The notes under the pieces: generated by a model | Databases searched by the model: none | What the model was told of the DNA's origin: nothing | Seen by the model: the letters and a program-made list of their open reading frames with translations, nothing else | Made by a program: the position numbers and the translations under genes | Shown: positions 1 through 9,438 of the stretch, piece after piece | Numbering within the stretch: the first letter of the stretch is position 1 | How the letters are laid out: the number at the start of each line of letters is the position of its first letter | NCBI GenBank assembly: GCA_003010405.1 | Contig: PJLO01000017.1 | Span: forward strand, 1-51,788 | Direction: 5' to 3' | DNA length: 51,788 nucleotides | Source of the DNA: Acidobacteriota bacterium | Lineage (GTDB): Bacteria; Acidobacteriota; Terriglobia; Terriglobales; Acidobacteriaceae

Positions 1-130
1 TTCCGGCGGACTACTTTTACTCCGCCGCAGAACGCCGCTCCCGCGGCGTACTGTGACCTATTTTTGCTCCGGCGCTTACAGTAGATGTGAACCTGCCCCG
101 TTTCGAAACATGAGAACCAAACTCCGCAAA

Positions 131-158
131 AAAGCGACCCCGGTTCCGAGGTCGCTTT
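131..158 (-). terminator. Intrinsic terminator, leftward
   Basis: Nine-base arms (AAAGCGACC / GGTCGCTTT) with a 10-base loop. Read on the minus strand the hairpin is followed by a run of six T. It probably ends the transcript of the sigma-54 response regulator that stops at 459. Confidence 0.75.
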
Positions 159-458
159 CTTGAAAGAGGCAAGGGAGGGTGGGATCTTGGGTAGGAGAAT
201 TTTAGGTGCCGCTCCACCTTGTTGGAGCGGCCAAGAGAAGTCGACACTTCTTGAAGGGAATTTCCATTGAGTCTACGGCCTCTTTGTTACTTTGTAAGAT
301 GCACGTTCTCATCCAAGGATGACAATAATTTGAGTTGTTGTGAAAAAAACTTAAAGCCGTTCATTTTATGGAAATTTCCCAGGTCCCGGGATTGACATTC
401 GAGGAACTCGATGGCGTTGCCTGTGTAATAACGTCAGGAATTGATGCCATTTTTACCA
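159..458. other. Noncoding stretch downstream of the response regulator
   Basis: I see no convincing gene here. A perfect hairpin lies at 208-231 (GCCGCTCCA, six-base loop, TGGAGCGGC) without a T run. The stretch may be the 3' untranslated part of the response-regulator mRNA, reaching the terminator at 131-158. The overlapping reading frames have no ribosome binding site or recognisable protein motif. Confidence 0.5.
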
Positions 459-1982
459 CTATCTGGCACCTAAAGACGAATTGTTGAGGCGATCCTGCTC
501 TTCCATCGCCTTTAGCTTGTTGAGAAGAGCCTTGTAGCTGACTTTCAGAATCTTTGCAGCTTGACGCCGATTCCACCGCGTCTGGTTCAGCACGCGTTCG
601 ATAGCCTCACGCTCGGCCTGCATGGCCGCTCGCCGTCCAATTTCCAGCAACGAAAGCGACCCAAGTTCTGGCTCCACCACTTCGGCGAGCGATCCAACTT
701 CAGTCTCCACCGAAGCGAGCACAGGAGGAATCTGGCCATCGCCTGAGACGCCGTTGACTTTCGGTTCCCAAGCCGGAGTTTCCGCGCCATTCTGAGATGA
801 GGGCACAGGCTTGTGGGTGGCGAGTTCACGTATAATTTGCGCTTCGTTGCCCACAATTACGTAGCGCTTGACCAAATTTTCCAGTTCGCGGATATTGCCC
901 GGCCAGTTGTACTCAATCATGCGGCTCACTGCGTAATCGGTGAACGGGGGAGGCTGCTTTCCGTAATATTCGCTGTATTTGCGGAGAAAAAAATCGAGAA
1001 AGACCGGAATCTCTTCTCGCCGCTCGCGCAATGGTGGAATGTGGATAGTAATTACGTTCAGGCGATAAAAAAGGTCCTCACGAAACGTTCCTTCTTCCAC
1101 GGCTCGTTCCAGTTGTTTGTTAGTTGCCGCCAGAACGCGAACGTCAACGGCAATATCGCGTTTTCCGCCAAGCCTGGAAAATTCGCCATCCTGCAAAACG
1201 TGCAACAGCTTTGCCTGCAGAGCCGGATGCATCTCGCTGATTTCGTCCAGGAATATTGTGCCGCCGTGGGCGAGGTCAAACTTACCCAGTTTTTGGCGAT
1301 TGGCTCCGGTGAAGGCTCCCGGCTCGTATCCAAATAGTTCGCTTTCCAGCAGTTCGTGCGGGATAGCGGCGCAATTCACTTTCACAAAAGCCTTGTCACG
1401 GCGCAAAGAATGCGAGAACACCATGCGCGCCACAACTTCTTTACCGGTGCCGCTCTCGCCGCGGATGAGTACGGTCGCATTCGTGTCAGCAACCTGCTCA
1501 ATGGTGTTTTTCACGTCCTCCATCTTGGGGCTGGTGCCGAACAACATGCGGAAATCGGTCTGCCGCCGAACTTGGTCGCGAAGCTGTGTCACTTCCTGGG
1601 TCAGCCGCTGTCCGCTCAGCAGGCGCGTCAGGCGCTGGTCCAACGCAGCGAGGTCAATCGGTTTGGAGATGAAATCGTCAGCTCCGAGCTTGGAAGCACG
1701 GAAGATCAATTCAGGCGCGCAACTGGTGGCGGTCATAATCACCGAAACTTCAGGCTTGATCTGCTTCAACCTCTCAAGCGTTTCCAGTCCGTCAATACCG
1801 CGTGTGTCCGCATCCAGCAAAACCAGGGCTGGGTCAAAGACCCGGAACATTCGGACAGCTTCATCTCCGGAGGAAGATGTACTCACGTCATACGTTCGCC
1901 GCGTCAGGTGGGCGCTCAAAAAGCGTGATTGGGCGCGATCATCGTCCACAATCAAAACTCTGGTTCTGCCCGCAACGTGCAA
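459..1982 (-). CDS. Sigma-54-dependent response regulator, NtrC family
   Basis: A 507-residue DNA-binding activator of sigma-54 RNA polymerase. Residues 8-125 form a receiver domain with acidic residues D13-D15, phosphoacceptor Asp57 and conserved Lys107. Residues 145-370 form the AAA+ domain, with Walker A GESGTGKE at 175-182, the sigma-54 contact loop GAFTGA at 222-227 and a Walker B segment ending DEISEM. The C-terminus holds a Fis-type helix-turn-helix (RRQAAKILKVSYKALLNKL) within the last 50 residues. No histidine kinase is adjacent, so its partner and targets are unknown. It is a complete protein of normal length for the family. No sigma-54 promoter of good quality was found beside it. 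Confidence 0.93.
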   Translation of the reverse strand: MHVAGRTRVLIVDDDRAQSRFLSAHLTRRTYDVSTSSSGDEAVRMFRVFDPALVLLDADTRGIDGLETLERLKQIKPEVSVIMTATSCAPELIFRASKLGADDFISKPIDLAALDQRLTRLLSGQRLTQEVTQLRDQVRRQTDFRMLFGTSPKMEDVKNTIEQVADTNATVLIRGESGTGKEVVARMVFSHSLRRDKAFVKVNCAAIPHELLESELFGYEPGAFTGANRQKLGKFDLAHGGTIFLDEISEMHPALQAKLLHVLQDGEFSRLGGKRDIAVDVRVLAATNKQLERAVEEGTFREDLFYRLNVITIHIPPLRERREEIPVFLDFFLRKYSEYYGKQPPPFTDYAVSRMIEYNWPGNIRELENLVKRYVIVGNEAQIIRELATHKPVPSSQNGAETPAWEPKVNGVSGDGQIPPVLASVETEVGSLAEVVEPELGSLSLLEIGRRAAMQAEREAIERVLNQTRWNRRQAAKILKVSYKALLNKLKAMEEQDRLNNSSLGAR

Positions 1983-2133
1983 GTACTACCTCCCTCTCTT
2001 CTGTTAGAAGTGCCTGCTGTGAGTGGCACACTTCGAACTGTTAATCCTATCGCAAGTTCTCAGAGTTGGCACGAAGATAACAATCCTAGGTAAAATCTAC
2101 ACCGCCTTCCGTTCAGATTACGCCATGGCGTAA

Positions 2134-2168
2134 ATGGAAAAGGCTGACAAGGAGTCAGCCTTTTCCAT
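2134..2168 (-). terminator. Strong hairpin terminator
   Basis: Perfect 15-bp stem (ATGGAAAAGGCTGAC and its complement) with a five-base loop. It lies 17 bases past the stop codon of the GvpF/L gene at 2185. The right arm supplies a TTTT tract in both directions, so it could also insulate the response regulator promoter region. Confidence 0.8.
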
Positions 2169-2184
2169 CCGCGATGAAAAGATC

Positions 2185-2925
2185 CTAGTTGTGATTATTA
2201 ACCGTGCGAACTTTGCCCCGACTGGGCAAAAAATGATAGGGCGGCCAGGGGCCGGAAAGTGAAATTTCCACGTCTTTGAACTGGTGCAAAGCACTTGAAT
2301 AACGATTCTGATATTTCTCCACACCGTTTGAATCAATAAGGTGCGCAATGTCCAAAATGATTCCGGAGTCTACTTTCTTGCAGGTAACCTCTTCCCGCAA
2401 GGGACTCAAGAGCTTGTGAACCTGTACGAAAAGAGCTCGCGCTTTCGTCTGGCGCTCACGATCACGGCTGGCTTGTTCCTTTAGTCTCGACAGGTATTCG
2501 CCACCGGCTTTATGAGGCAGAGAGGGAAGCATCTCGGTAATGGCGGCGCCTTCGGGCAGCGTGACTTTGATGAGCATTTCGCTCTTGCCGCGGAGCCTTT
2601 CAATCGACTCGGCAAAAGTTTTTTTATTATTTCGGATTGCCTGGCGAAGTGCTTCGTCGGACTCGAAAACCGTACCAAACTTGAATGGCAATACGGTTGC
2701 GACCTTGAAACACTCGCTTACGACACGGGCATGTTCCGTGGCTGATTTCTGGGTCAGTGGTTCTCCGTGTTGAAATTCACTCGCGATAACTACAAACTCA
2801 CCGCAAGGAAATCCTTGCACGGGGTTTGTATTCACGCCTTTAAGAGACTCGATCAGAAACGGACGGCGAACTCTGCCTTGCTGGAAATTTGTTTGTTCGC
2901 TAATGCAATATGCATACCATGCCAT
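2185..2925 (-). CDS. Stand-alone GvpL/GvpF-family protein
   Basis: A protein of about 246 residues resembling gas-vesicle accessory proteins GvpF and GvpL. The clearest signature is the segment HARVVSECFKVATVLPFKFG with the following TVF; an alternation of helices and strands with a charged C-terminal half fits the family. I place the start at 2925 (MAWYAYC...) because GGAGAG lies five bases upstream of that ATG; an upstream in-frame start at 2973 has no such site. No gvpA, gvpN or other gas-vesicle gene lies in the window, so gas vesicle formation is not supported from here. Such orphan copies may have another role. Function is therefore uncertain although family membership is fairly clear. 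Confidence 0.8.
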   Translation of the reverse strand: MAWYAYCISEQTNFQQGRVRRPFLIESLKGVNTNPVQGFPCGEFVVIASEFQHGEPLTQKSATEHARVVSECFKVATVLPFKFGTVFESDEALRQAIRNNKKTFAESIERLRGKSEMLIKVTLPEGAAITEMLPSLPHKAGGEYLSRLKEQASRDRERQTKARALFVQVHKLLSPLREEVTCKKVDSGIILDIAHLIDSNGVEKYQNRYSSALHQFKDVEISLSGPWPPYHFLPSRGKVRTVNNHN

Positions 2926-2973
2926 TTTCGCTCTCCAACGATCCCCGGGTGAAGGGCGCTCGGGGCGGATCAA

Positions 2974-3300
2974 ACCGCTAATCAGATATTTGGAAACTTC
3001 GCGGAAATTCTTGTTGGGGGAGGCGCTTTGTAAACCTTAATAGTTATCATTCGGATCGTCTGTTACAGCCGCGTCCGTTAGAAAATTGCTGAACCGCTAT
3101 GAGCGAGCCACGTCGCTACAACTTATGAAATTTCAGTTCTAATGTAAAACGCTTAGTTTGGCAACCTTAGAAAATGCGCACCTTACCCCGCAAAAAAAAA
3201 GAATCTTCTATCCGCTTTCAAGTTAGATGCGCATGTTGCTAATTAGATGCCTCAGCACTTGTGAATTCAGCTCTGGATAGCATTGAGGGCAGCTGCCCTG
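2974..3300. other. Intergenic region upstream of bamA
   Basis: AT-rich noncoding stretch between the divergent GvpF/L and bamA genes. It includes a run of nine A near 3192 and ends in a TATAAT box at 3301. I see no reading frame, RNA gene or strong hairpin in it. It must hold the promoters of both flanking genes. Confidence 0.5.
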
Positions 3301-3306
3301 TATAAT
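3301..3306 (+). promoter_or_regulatory. Probable -10 element of bamA promoter
   Basis: Exact TATAAT directly ahead of bamA. No good TTGACA hexamer sits 16-18 bases upstream, so the promoter is only partly supported. If used, transcription begins near 3313, which excludes a start codon at 3306. Confidence 0.5.
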
Positions 3307-3383
3307 TGGGGCTTCCGCGCCTAAGATTTACGAATGAGGATCTCGCCATTCTTCGCTCTGATTATGACTGCGTCACGCCTCGC

Positions 3384-6212
3384 TTGAACGGCCCACGAGC
3401 TCGCGGGTTGTTCAAGTTGCTCGGTCTTAGCATTCTATTCTTATTTCTTAGTGGCATTGCCTTTGCTCAGCAGGGCATTATCGAAGACATTCGTATTCAC
3501 GGCAATCGTCGTATTCCGGCCGAATCCATTCGCGCCCGCATGTTCACGCATCCGGGAGATGTTTACGATCAGGCGGGAATGGAACGCGATTTCAACTCCT
3601 TATGGAACTCGGGCTATTTTGACGACCTTCGTATTGAGCGCGAAGAAAGCCCGAAAGGCTGGATCGTTCACGTCTACGTTAAGGAAAAACCGACCATTCG
3701 CGAAATCAAGTACATTGGGCTCACTGCGGTTTCGCAAAGCGACGTGCTGGACAAGTTCAAGGAACACAAGGTCGGATTGAGCCAGGAAAGCCAGTTCGAT
3801 CCCACGCGCGTGAAGAAGGCGGAAGTATTGCTGAAGGAACTGCTCGCCGCACACGGTCATCAGTTCGCTACCGTCACCACCGAGATTCGGCAGATTCCAC
3901 CTGCCGCGGTTGGCATCACCTTTATTATTAAGGAAGGCCCAAAGGTAAAAGTCGGTCAGATTAAGTTCGAAGGCAACAAGAAGGTGCCTTCGAAGTACCT
4001 GCGCAGTGCGATGCGTAACCTCAGCCCGAAGGGGATTCCACATTCGATCATTCTGGAGAACCTTTTCGCGCGCACTTTTGATGCCACTAAATTGACGGAA
4101 GACGCCGAGCGTGTACGCTTTGCCTATCAAGACAAGGGCTATTTCAAAGCGATTGTTGAAGACCCGAAAACAAAGATTCGCGACGTTACCGGAGTCTCTT
4201 GGAAATCCCCCCTTAAGGCGCGTAAGGGCAAAGTAGTAGATATCACGGTCCCGGTTGAAGAGGGTGATCGCTATCGACTGAAGGAGATCACCTTTACCGG
4301 CACAAAGGCCATTTCCAATACGGCCACTCTGCGTCGGCTTTTCAAGATAAAAGACGGCGATTGGTTCAATCGGACCGAGATCAGCAAAGGTCTGGAAGAA
4401 CTTCGTAAGGCTTACGGAGCGCTCGGCTACATCAATGAAACCAACGTGCCGAACACGGAAATCGACGAAGAACACAAGGCGATCACGCTGAAAATCGACG
4501 TTGATGAAGGCAAGCAGTTCTTCGTGCGCCGCATTGAGTTCTCGGGCAATACGACCACGCGCGACAAGGTTATCCGTCGCGAACTCTCCCTCGAAGAAGG
4601 GCAGGTCTACAACTCCCGCCTCTGGGAACTCAGCCTTCTGCGTTTGAACCAGTTGAACTACTTCGAGAGCCTGAAACCGGAACAGGATTCAGAAGTTCAT
4701 CAGGACGTCGCCGAAAGCACCGTTGATATCAACCTCAAGGTCAAGGAAAAGGGCAAGAACTCCCTTGGCCTGAATGGAGGCCTCAGCGGATTTGCTGGAG
4801 CTTTTGTCGGCGTGACTTACGAGACCAATAACTTTCTTGGACTCGGAGAGACACTGTCGCTTTCCGCCTCACTGGGAAACTTTCAGCGTAGCGTGATGCT
4901 TGGCTTTACTGAGCCATATCTTTTCGATAAGCCAATTCAGCTCGGCTTCACGGTCTATACGCGCGAATATAAGTACGACCAGATTCAACAAGCGGGCCTT
5001 TTTGGCGGGCAAAGACTGGATTTTTCGCAGGCCTTCGCGAACTCGCTGCAGAATTATTCACAATCGAGCACCGGTTTCACGATTTCCACTAGCTACCCGC
5101 TTCACCGCTCGTTTAAGCGCTTTGCGATGACCTACTCGTTTGATAATTCGAGTATCACCACCTATTCAGAAGCATCTCAGCTGCTTTTCGAGTTTTTGGC
5201 ATTCCGAGAGGTAACCGGTAAGGCTGCTCTGCAGGGGATTACGACCAGTAAGATAGTGCCCAGCTTCACCAGCAGCACCATTGACAATCCCATGCGCCCG
5301 CACACCGGTCATAGCTACTTTATAGGCATGGACATCGCCGGCCTTGGCGGTAATGTGAGGCAAGTCCGTCCGATTGGCGAGTACAAAATGTTCCTGCCAA
5401 TGAAGGGGCTTCACCGGCATAAAGATGGCTTGCAGACCCTGGGTATCCGCTTGCAGGCATCGTTTCTCACCGGGTATGGCGGCAGGACGGCTGCTCCCTT
5501 CGAACGCTTTTTCCTAGGTGGCGACACCGATCTGCGCGGCTTCGATGTTCGCGGGATTTCACCAATTGCGTTCATGTCAGACAAAGTTACCGTGCCCTTA
5601 ACGAGTCCCGATGGCAATCTGGTTCCTGTTGATCCGAATAATTCGCGGGCGGGTACTTTGGGCGTGACGATTCCCATCAACCGCATCGTGTATCCAGGTG
5701 GTGATACAAGCCTTGTCAGCAACATCGAATACCGCATCCCGATCGTTGGTCCGGTAACACTTGCGCTGTTTGCCGATACGGGCATGAACATGGCCCTGCG
5801 CCCGTCCCAGTTGCGTCTCAGCGGCCAGGGATTGGGCGACATACCCTTCGGTTGCGCGGGAACTCCAATACTTTCAGGGGACAATGCCACCTGCACCGGC
5901 ACGCAGTTTCTAGCCTTCAATCAGAACCTCAGGCCGGTTAACGGCACTAACTATCAGGTACGCATGTCGACCGGAGTAGAGTTTCAGGTAACCTTGCCAG
6001 TGTTCAACGCCCCCCTTCGGGTTTATTACGCGTACAACCCGTTGCGTGTGGATTTAACGGCAACGGCACCGGCCACGATCACGCGCGATATGTTTCCAGC
6101 TGGTGGAGCGGGAACTTATACCTACCTGAAGGCTCTGGCTGATTACAACCCATCGTTTACTATCAGAGAGCCTAGGAAGACGCTCCGTTTCACCGTGGCG
6201 ACTACGTTCTAG
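3384..6212 (+). CDS. bamA: Outer membrane protein assembly factor BamA
   Basis: The core of the beta-barrel assembly machinery that inserts outer-membrane proteins. A signal peptide ends at GIAFA-QQ, followed by about five POTRA domains (repeats of the form ..I.F.GN..., e.g. IRIHGNRRIP, IKFEGNKKVP, IEFSGNTTTR) over roughly 450 residues. A C-terminal barrel with FLGGDTDLRGFDVRG follows, ending in a terminal phenylalanine as expected for an outer-membrane barrel. The start is uncertain. The open frame reaches back to 3306, but that lies in the -10 box. The best in-frame choice is TTG at 3384, which gives a clean signal peptide but has no clear ribosome binding site. An ATG-initiated 17-codon frame (3334-3387) ends by overlapping this TTG as TTGA. 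skp follows 200 bases downstream, the classical pairing. Confidence 0.93.
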   Translation: MNGPRARGLFKLLGLSILFLFLSGIAFAQQGIIEDIRIHGNRRIPAESIRARMFTHPGDVYDQAGMERDFNSLWNSGYFDDLRIEREESPKGWIVHVYVKEKPTIREIKYIGLTAVSQSDVLDKFKEHKVGLSQESQFDPTRVKKAEVLLKELLAAHGHQFATVTTEIRQIPPAAVGITFIIKEGPKVKVGQIKFEGNKKVPSKYLRSAMRNLSPKGIPHSIILENLFARTFDATKLTEDAERVRFAYQDKGYFKAIVEDPKTKIRDVTGVSWKSPLKARKGKVVDITVPVEEGDRYRLKEITFTGTKAISNTATLRRLFKIKDGDWFNRTEISKGLEELRKAYGALGYINETNVPNTEIDEEHKAITLKIDVDEGKQFFVRRIEFSGNTTTRDKVIRRELSLEEGQVYNSRLWELSLLRLNQLNYFESLKPEQDSEVHQDVAESTVDINLKVKEKGKNSLGLNGGLSGFAGAFVGVTYETNNFLGLGETLSLSASLGNFQRSVMLGFTEPYLFDKPIQLGFTVYTREYKYDQIQQAGLFGGQRLDFSQAFANSLQNYSQSSTGFTISTSYPLHRSFKRFAMTYSFDNSSITTYSEASQLLFEFLAFREVTGKAALQGITTSKIVPSFTSSTIDNPMRPHTGHSYFIGMDIAGLGGNVRQVRPIGEYKMFLPMKGLHRHKDGLQTLGIRLQASFLTGYGGRTAAPFERFFLGGDTDLRGFDVRGISPIAFMSDKVTVPLTSPDGNLVPVDPNNSRAGTLGVTIPINRIVYPGGDTSLVSNIEYRIPIVGPVTLALFADTGMNMALRPSQLRLSGQGLGDIPFGCAGTPILSGDNATCTGTQFLAFNQNLRPVNGTNYQVRMSTGVEFQVTLPVFNAPLRVYYAYNPLRVDLTATAPATITRDMFPAGGAGTYTYLKALADYNPSFTIREPRKTLRFTVATTF

Positions 6213-6411
6213 TGAGCTTGTGAAATCTTCGGGAAATGGGGCGGAGAGTTGTTGCTGTTTGACGCTGTTTTTCCCGCAACCTATAATCGGGACCAGCCGC
6301 GGGAAGAATTTTTCGATCAGGGTTGGAGCTGGAGCGTGTGCAGCTCGCTCGCTTGCTGAAAGGTTTCCGCGGAATCTTCGTAAACTCCAATAGGAGTTGA
6401 GGCTAACCCCC

Positions 6412-7038
6412 ATGAATCGCAACTTTGCACGTTTGATCCCGGCCCTGGCGCTGGCACTCGTTCTCGGTACCCCCGCGTTTGCCCAAACTGCTTCCGCGGC
6501 ATTCCCGGTTACAAAGGTCGGCATCGTCAATATTCAAGCTGCCATCGTGAATTCAAACGAGGGTCAGCGTGACTTCGAAGCGCTTCAGAAGAAATTTGAT
6601 CCAAAGCGCATCGAACTCGAAACCCTGAACAAGGAAGTTGACGACCTTCAGAAGAAGCTCAGCACTCAGGGCGACAAGCTCAACGACGATGCTCGTAACG
6701 ATCTTCTCAAACAGATCGACGCCAAGAAGAAGACTCTGCAACGCAACTACGAAGACGCCAACACGGACATTCAGGCGCAGCAGAATGAAATTGCCAACCG
6801 CATCGGCCAAAAAATGGTCGAGGTCCTGGACAAATATGCCAAAGACAACAGCTATACGCTGGTTCTTGATGTTTCCGGCCAGGCAAGCCCGGTTCTATGG
6901 GCTGCAAGCTCGGTCGACATCACCAAGCCGATTGTAGATGCGTATAACGCAAAATCCGGCATTGCTGCTCCAGTGAGGCCCATTAAACCCGCCGCTCCGA
7001 GTAGCGGCAGACCCGCTGTTCCCGCACCGGCAAAGTAG
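6412..7038 (+). CDS. skp: OmpH/Skp-family periplasmic chaperone
   Basis: A 208-residue periplasmic chaperone that holds unfolded outer-membrane proteins for BamA. A signal peptide (MNRNFARLIP... ending PAFA-Q) is followed by VGIVNIQAAI, the usual start of the OmpH domain. A long charged coiled-coil section (about residues 50-135) and the LVLDVSG strand complete the domain. The last 25 residues are rich in Pro and Ala, longer than in E. coli Skp. I chose ATG 6412 because GAGG lies nine bases before it; a TTG at 6397 is too close to AGGAG to be used. It stands directly downstream of bamA and ends at a strong terminator, so the two may be co-transcribed. Confidence 0.9.
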   Translation: MNRNFARLIPALALALVLGTPAFAQTASAAFPVTKVGIVNIQAAIVNSNEGQRDFEALQKKFDPKRIELETLNKEVDDLQKKLSTQGDKLNDDARNDLLKQIDAKKKTLQRNYEDANTDIQAQQNEIANRIGQKMVEVLDKYAKDNSYTLVLDVSGQASPVLWAASSVDITKPIVDAYNAKSGIAAPVRPIKPAAPSSGRPAVPAPAK

Positions 7039-7056
7039 GGTCAATTGGACTCAAGC

Positions 7057-7082
7057 GCCGCCCCGCAAAGGGGCGGCTTTTA
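7057..7082 (+). terminator. Intrinsic terminator after skp
   Basis: GCCGCCCC, five-base loop, GGGGCGGC, then TTTTACTTT. A classic rho-independent terminator 18 bases past the skp stop. Confidence 0.9.
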
Positions 7083-7287
7083 CTTTCTCCGAACATTGAA
7101 TAGCGCTTCAATGCGGGAACGAACGGCACTCCCAAAGTGTGGAAAAACTGTGCGGAATTCAGGAGAATTCGATTGTGAACAGCGCAACTGCAGGAAATTC
7201 GGAAGGGGAAAACTTTGAAAATGAGATGCAAATGTCACATAAATAGTGACTTACAAGGTGGGCGGTATTTGTCTTGACGCCACGAAC
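7083..7287. other. Noncoding stretch between skp and lepA
   Basis: No gene is apparent. It contains a small AT-centred dyad GTCAC-N7-GTGAC at 7234-7250 that resembles a regulator site, but it lies between two gene ends and no start codon follows it. Confidence 0.4.
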
Positions 7288-7322
7288 AAAACCCTTGGGA
7301 AGGATTGTTTCCGAAGGGTTTT
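7288..7322 (-). terminator. Terminator downstream of lepA
   Basis: AAAACCCTT / AAGGGTTTT stem with inner GGA/TCC pairing. On the minus strand it ends GGGTTTTGTT. Located about 85 bases after the lepA stop; it may work in both directions. Confidence 0.65.
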
Positions 7323-7407
7323 GCACAGTTCACGATTTTGTCCGAGCGCGCTTCAGTGTGTGTTGCCGGTGATGTCTTCCCAAACAGGTGGCTTGCAACT
7401 AAGAAAA

Positions 7408-9222
7408 TCAGCTTTCCTCGCTGGTCACTTTCAGCACGGCAAGGAACGCTTCTTGCGGAATATCCACTTTACCGATTCGCTTCATCCGGCGTTTGCCTTC
7501 TTTTTGCTTTTCGAGCAGCTTGCGTTTACGTGAGATGTCGCCACCGTAGCATTTCGCGATCACGTTCTTACGCAGCGCTGCAACGGTTTCGCGAGCCACG
7601 ATTTTAGCTCCAATAGCAGCTTGGATTGCGACCTCGAACTGCTGGCGCGGAATTAGCTCGCGCATCTTCGATACCAGAGCCTTGCCGCGTTCGTAGGCGT
7701 AATCGCGGTGGACAATAATCGAAAGCGCATCCACCGGATCACCGGCGACGAGAATATCCAGCTTCACCATTGGCGACTCCCACCACCCCGAGAGGTGGTA
7801 ATCGAGCGAGGCATAGCCGCGCGAGACCGTCTTCAGGCGATCATAGAAATCAAGCACGATTTCGTTCAGCGGAAGTTCATAGGTCAGCATCACTCGGCTG
7901 GAGCCCACATATTCGAAGTTCTTCTGCTTGCCGCGTTTCTCCTCGACCAGCTTCAGAATCCCCCCGACGTATTCTTCCGCAGTAAGGATCATCGCTGTGA
8001 TGATCGGCTCCTTGACCCTCTCGATGAGAGTTGGATCGGGCCAGCGCGAAGGGTTATCGACCTCCATGGTCTCGCCACTGGTGAGCGTAACCATGTACCG
8101 CACGCTCGGCGCTGTGATGATGAGGTCCAGGTTGTACTCGCGCTCCAGCCGCTCCTGGATGATCTCCATGTGAAGCAGGCCCAAAAACCCGCAGCGGAAT
8201 CCAAAGCCGAGCGCAGCCGAACTCTCCGGCTCGAAGAAGAACGAAGCGTCGTTGAGGCGCAGCTTTTCCAATGCGTCGCGCAGTAATCCGTGTTCATGCG
8301 CATCAACCGTGTAGAGACCGGCAAAGACCATTGGCTTGATGTCTTCAAAGCCGGGCAGAGCTTCGATTGCGGGCTTGTCCGCGTCGGTGATCGTGTCACC
8401 GATCTTCACATCGGCCACGGTTTTGATCGTGGCGAAGAAGAATCCGACCTCCCCTGCGGTAAGCTCTTTGATCTCCTGCGCTTTTGGCGTCGATACTCCC
8501 ATGCTGTCCACGAGGAACGTCATGCCCTGAGCCATCAGCTTGATTTTCTGCCCTTTGTAAAGACGTCCGTTGATCACGCGAGCGAGCACGCCCACACCGC
8601 GATAGCTGTCAAACCATGAGTCAAATATAAGCGCTTGCAGCGGCGCATCAATGTAGCCCTTCGGCGGAGGAATGCGATGCACGATCTGCTCAAGCACTTC
8701 AATAACGCCCTCGCCGGTCTTTGCGCTGATGGGCAGGGCGCCGGAAGCGTCGAGGCCCACCGCGCTCTCGATCATTTCCTTGGTGCGCGGGACGTCGGAG
8801 CTGGGCAGATCAATTTTGTTGATGACTGGAATGATTTCAAGTCCGTGATTAATGGCGATGTAGCTATTGGCAAGGGTCTGCGCTTCCACACCCTGCGTTG
8901 CATCGACGACGAGCAGCGCGCCTTCGCAGGAGGCCAGCGAGCGGGAAACTTCGTAAGAGAAGTCAACGTGCCCCGGCGTGTCGATCAGATTAAGCTGATA
9001 GGTCTTGCCATCTTTCGCTTGGTACATCATGCGGACGGCGTGAGCCTTAATCGTAATGCCGCGCTCGCGCTCGAGATCCATGGCGTCGAGCACCTGCTCC
9101 TGTCCAGCCATCTCGCGGGCAGAAAGCGAGCCGGTGATCTCCAGCATGCGGTCGGAAAGCGTGGTCTTGCCGTGGTCAATGTGGGCGATGATCGCGAAAT
9201 TTCGAATTAAGGTGCGGTCCAT
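7408..9222 (-). CDS. lepA: Elongation factor 4 (LepA)
   Basis: A 604-residue translational GTPase that acts on stalled or mistranslocated ribosomes, attached to ribosome and membrane. G1 motif AHIDHGKTT lies at residues 12-20; G3 is [13 protein letters not shown]4 NKIDLP, followed by EF-Tu domain II, EF-G domains III/V and the LepA-specific C-terminal domain ([17 protein letters not shown]). Length is typical for the family. The start [16 protein letters not shown] is the conserved one. Monocistronic, with its own terminator. Confidence 0.97.
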   Translation of the reverse strand: MDRTLIRNFAIIAHIDHGKTTLSDRMLEITGSLSAREMAGQEQVLDAMDLERERGITIKAHAVRMMYQAKDGKTYQLNLIDTPGHVDFSYEVSRSLASCEGALLVVDATQGVEAQTLANSYIAINHGLEIIPVINKIDLPSSDVPRTKEMIESAVGLDASGALPISAKTGEGVIEVLEQIVHRIPPPKGYIDAPLQALIFDSWFDSYRGVGVLARVINGRLYKGQKIKLMAQGMTFLVDSMGVSTPKAQEIKELTAGEVGFFFATIKTVADVKIGDTITDADKPAIEALPGFEDIKPMVFAGLYTVDAHEHGLLRDALEKLRLNDASFFFEPESSAALGFGFRCGFLGLLHMEIIQERLEREYNLDLIITAPSVRYMVTLTSGETMEVDNPSRWPDPTLIERVKEPIITAMILTAEEYVGGILKLVEEKRGKQKNFEYVGSSRVMLTYELPLNEIVLDFYDRLKTVSRGYASLDYHLSGWWESPMVKLDILVAGDPVDALSIIVHRDYAYERGKALVSKMRELIPRQQFEVAIQAAIGAKIVARETVAALRKNVIAKCYGGDISRKRKLLEKQKEGKRRMKRIGKVDIPQEAFLAVLKVTSEES

Positions 9223-9438
9223 GCTTTGCTTTCAAAATCCAGACGCCCGCGGAAGTGCGAGGCTCGGTGAGGCTAGCCTCATTCTACCATTTGCGCTGAT
9301 TAGCGATTTTGTCCGCTAAGACAGCAGTTTAGCCGGAAAATACCGGGGTGAGTCATTGGCCTGACGCGCCCAACGAAGTGACTGCCCTGCCCGCAACCAT
9401 TCCGGAAAAACAAGGATCGAAGCTGAGAGGAGGCTGCT

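Noticed and set aside
1117..2007. A 296-codon plus-strand frame opposite the response regulator
   Set aside because: Serine/arginine-rich nonsense composition and no motif; antisense shadow.
2066..2082. Sigma-54-like promoter (TTGGCACG then TAACA)
   Set aside because: The -24 part is perfect but the -12 part lacks the essential GC, and no gene starts downstream on that strand.
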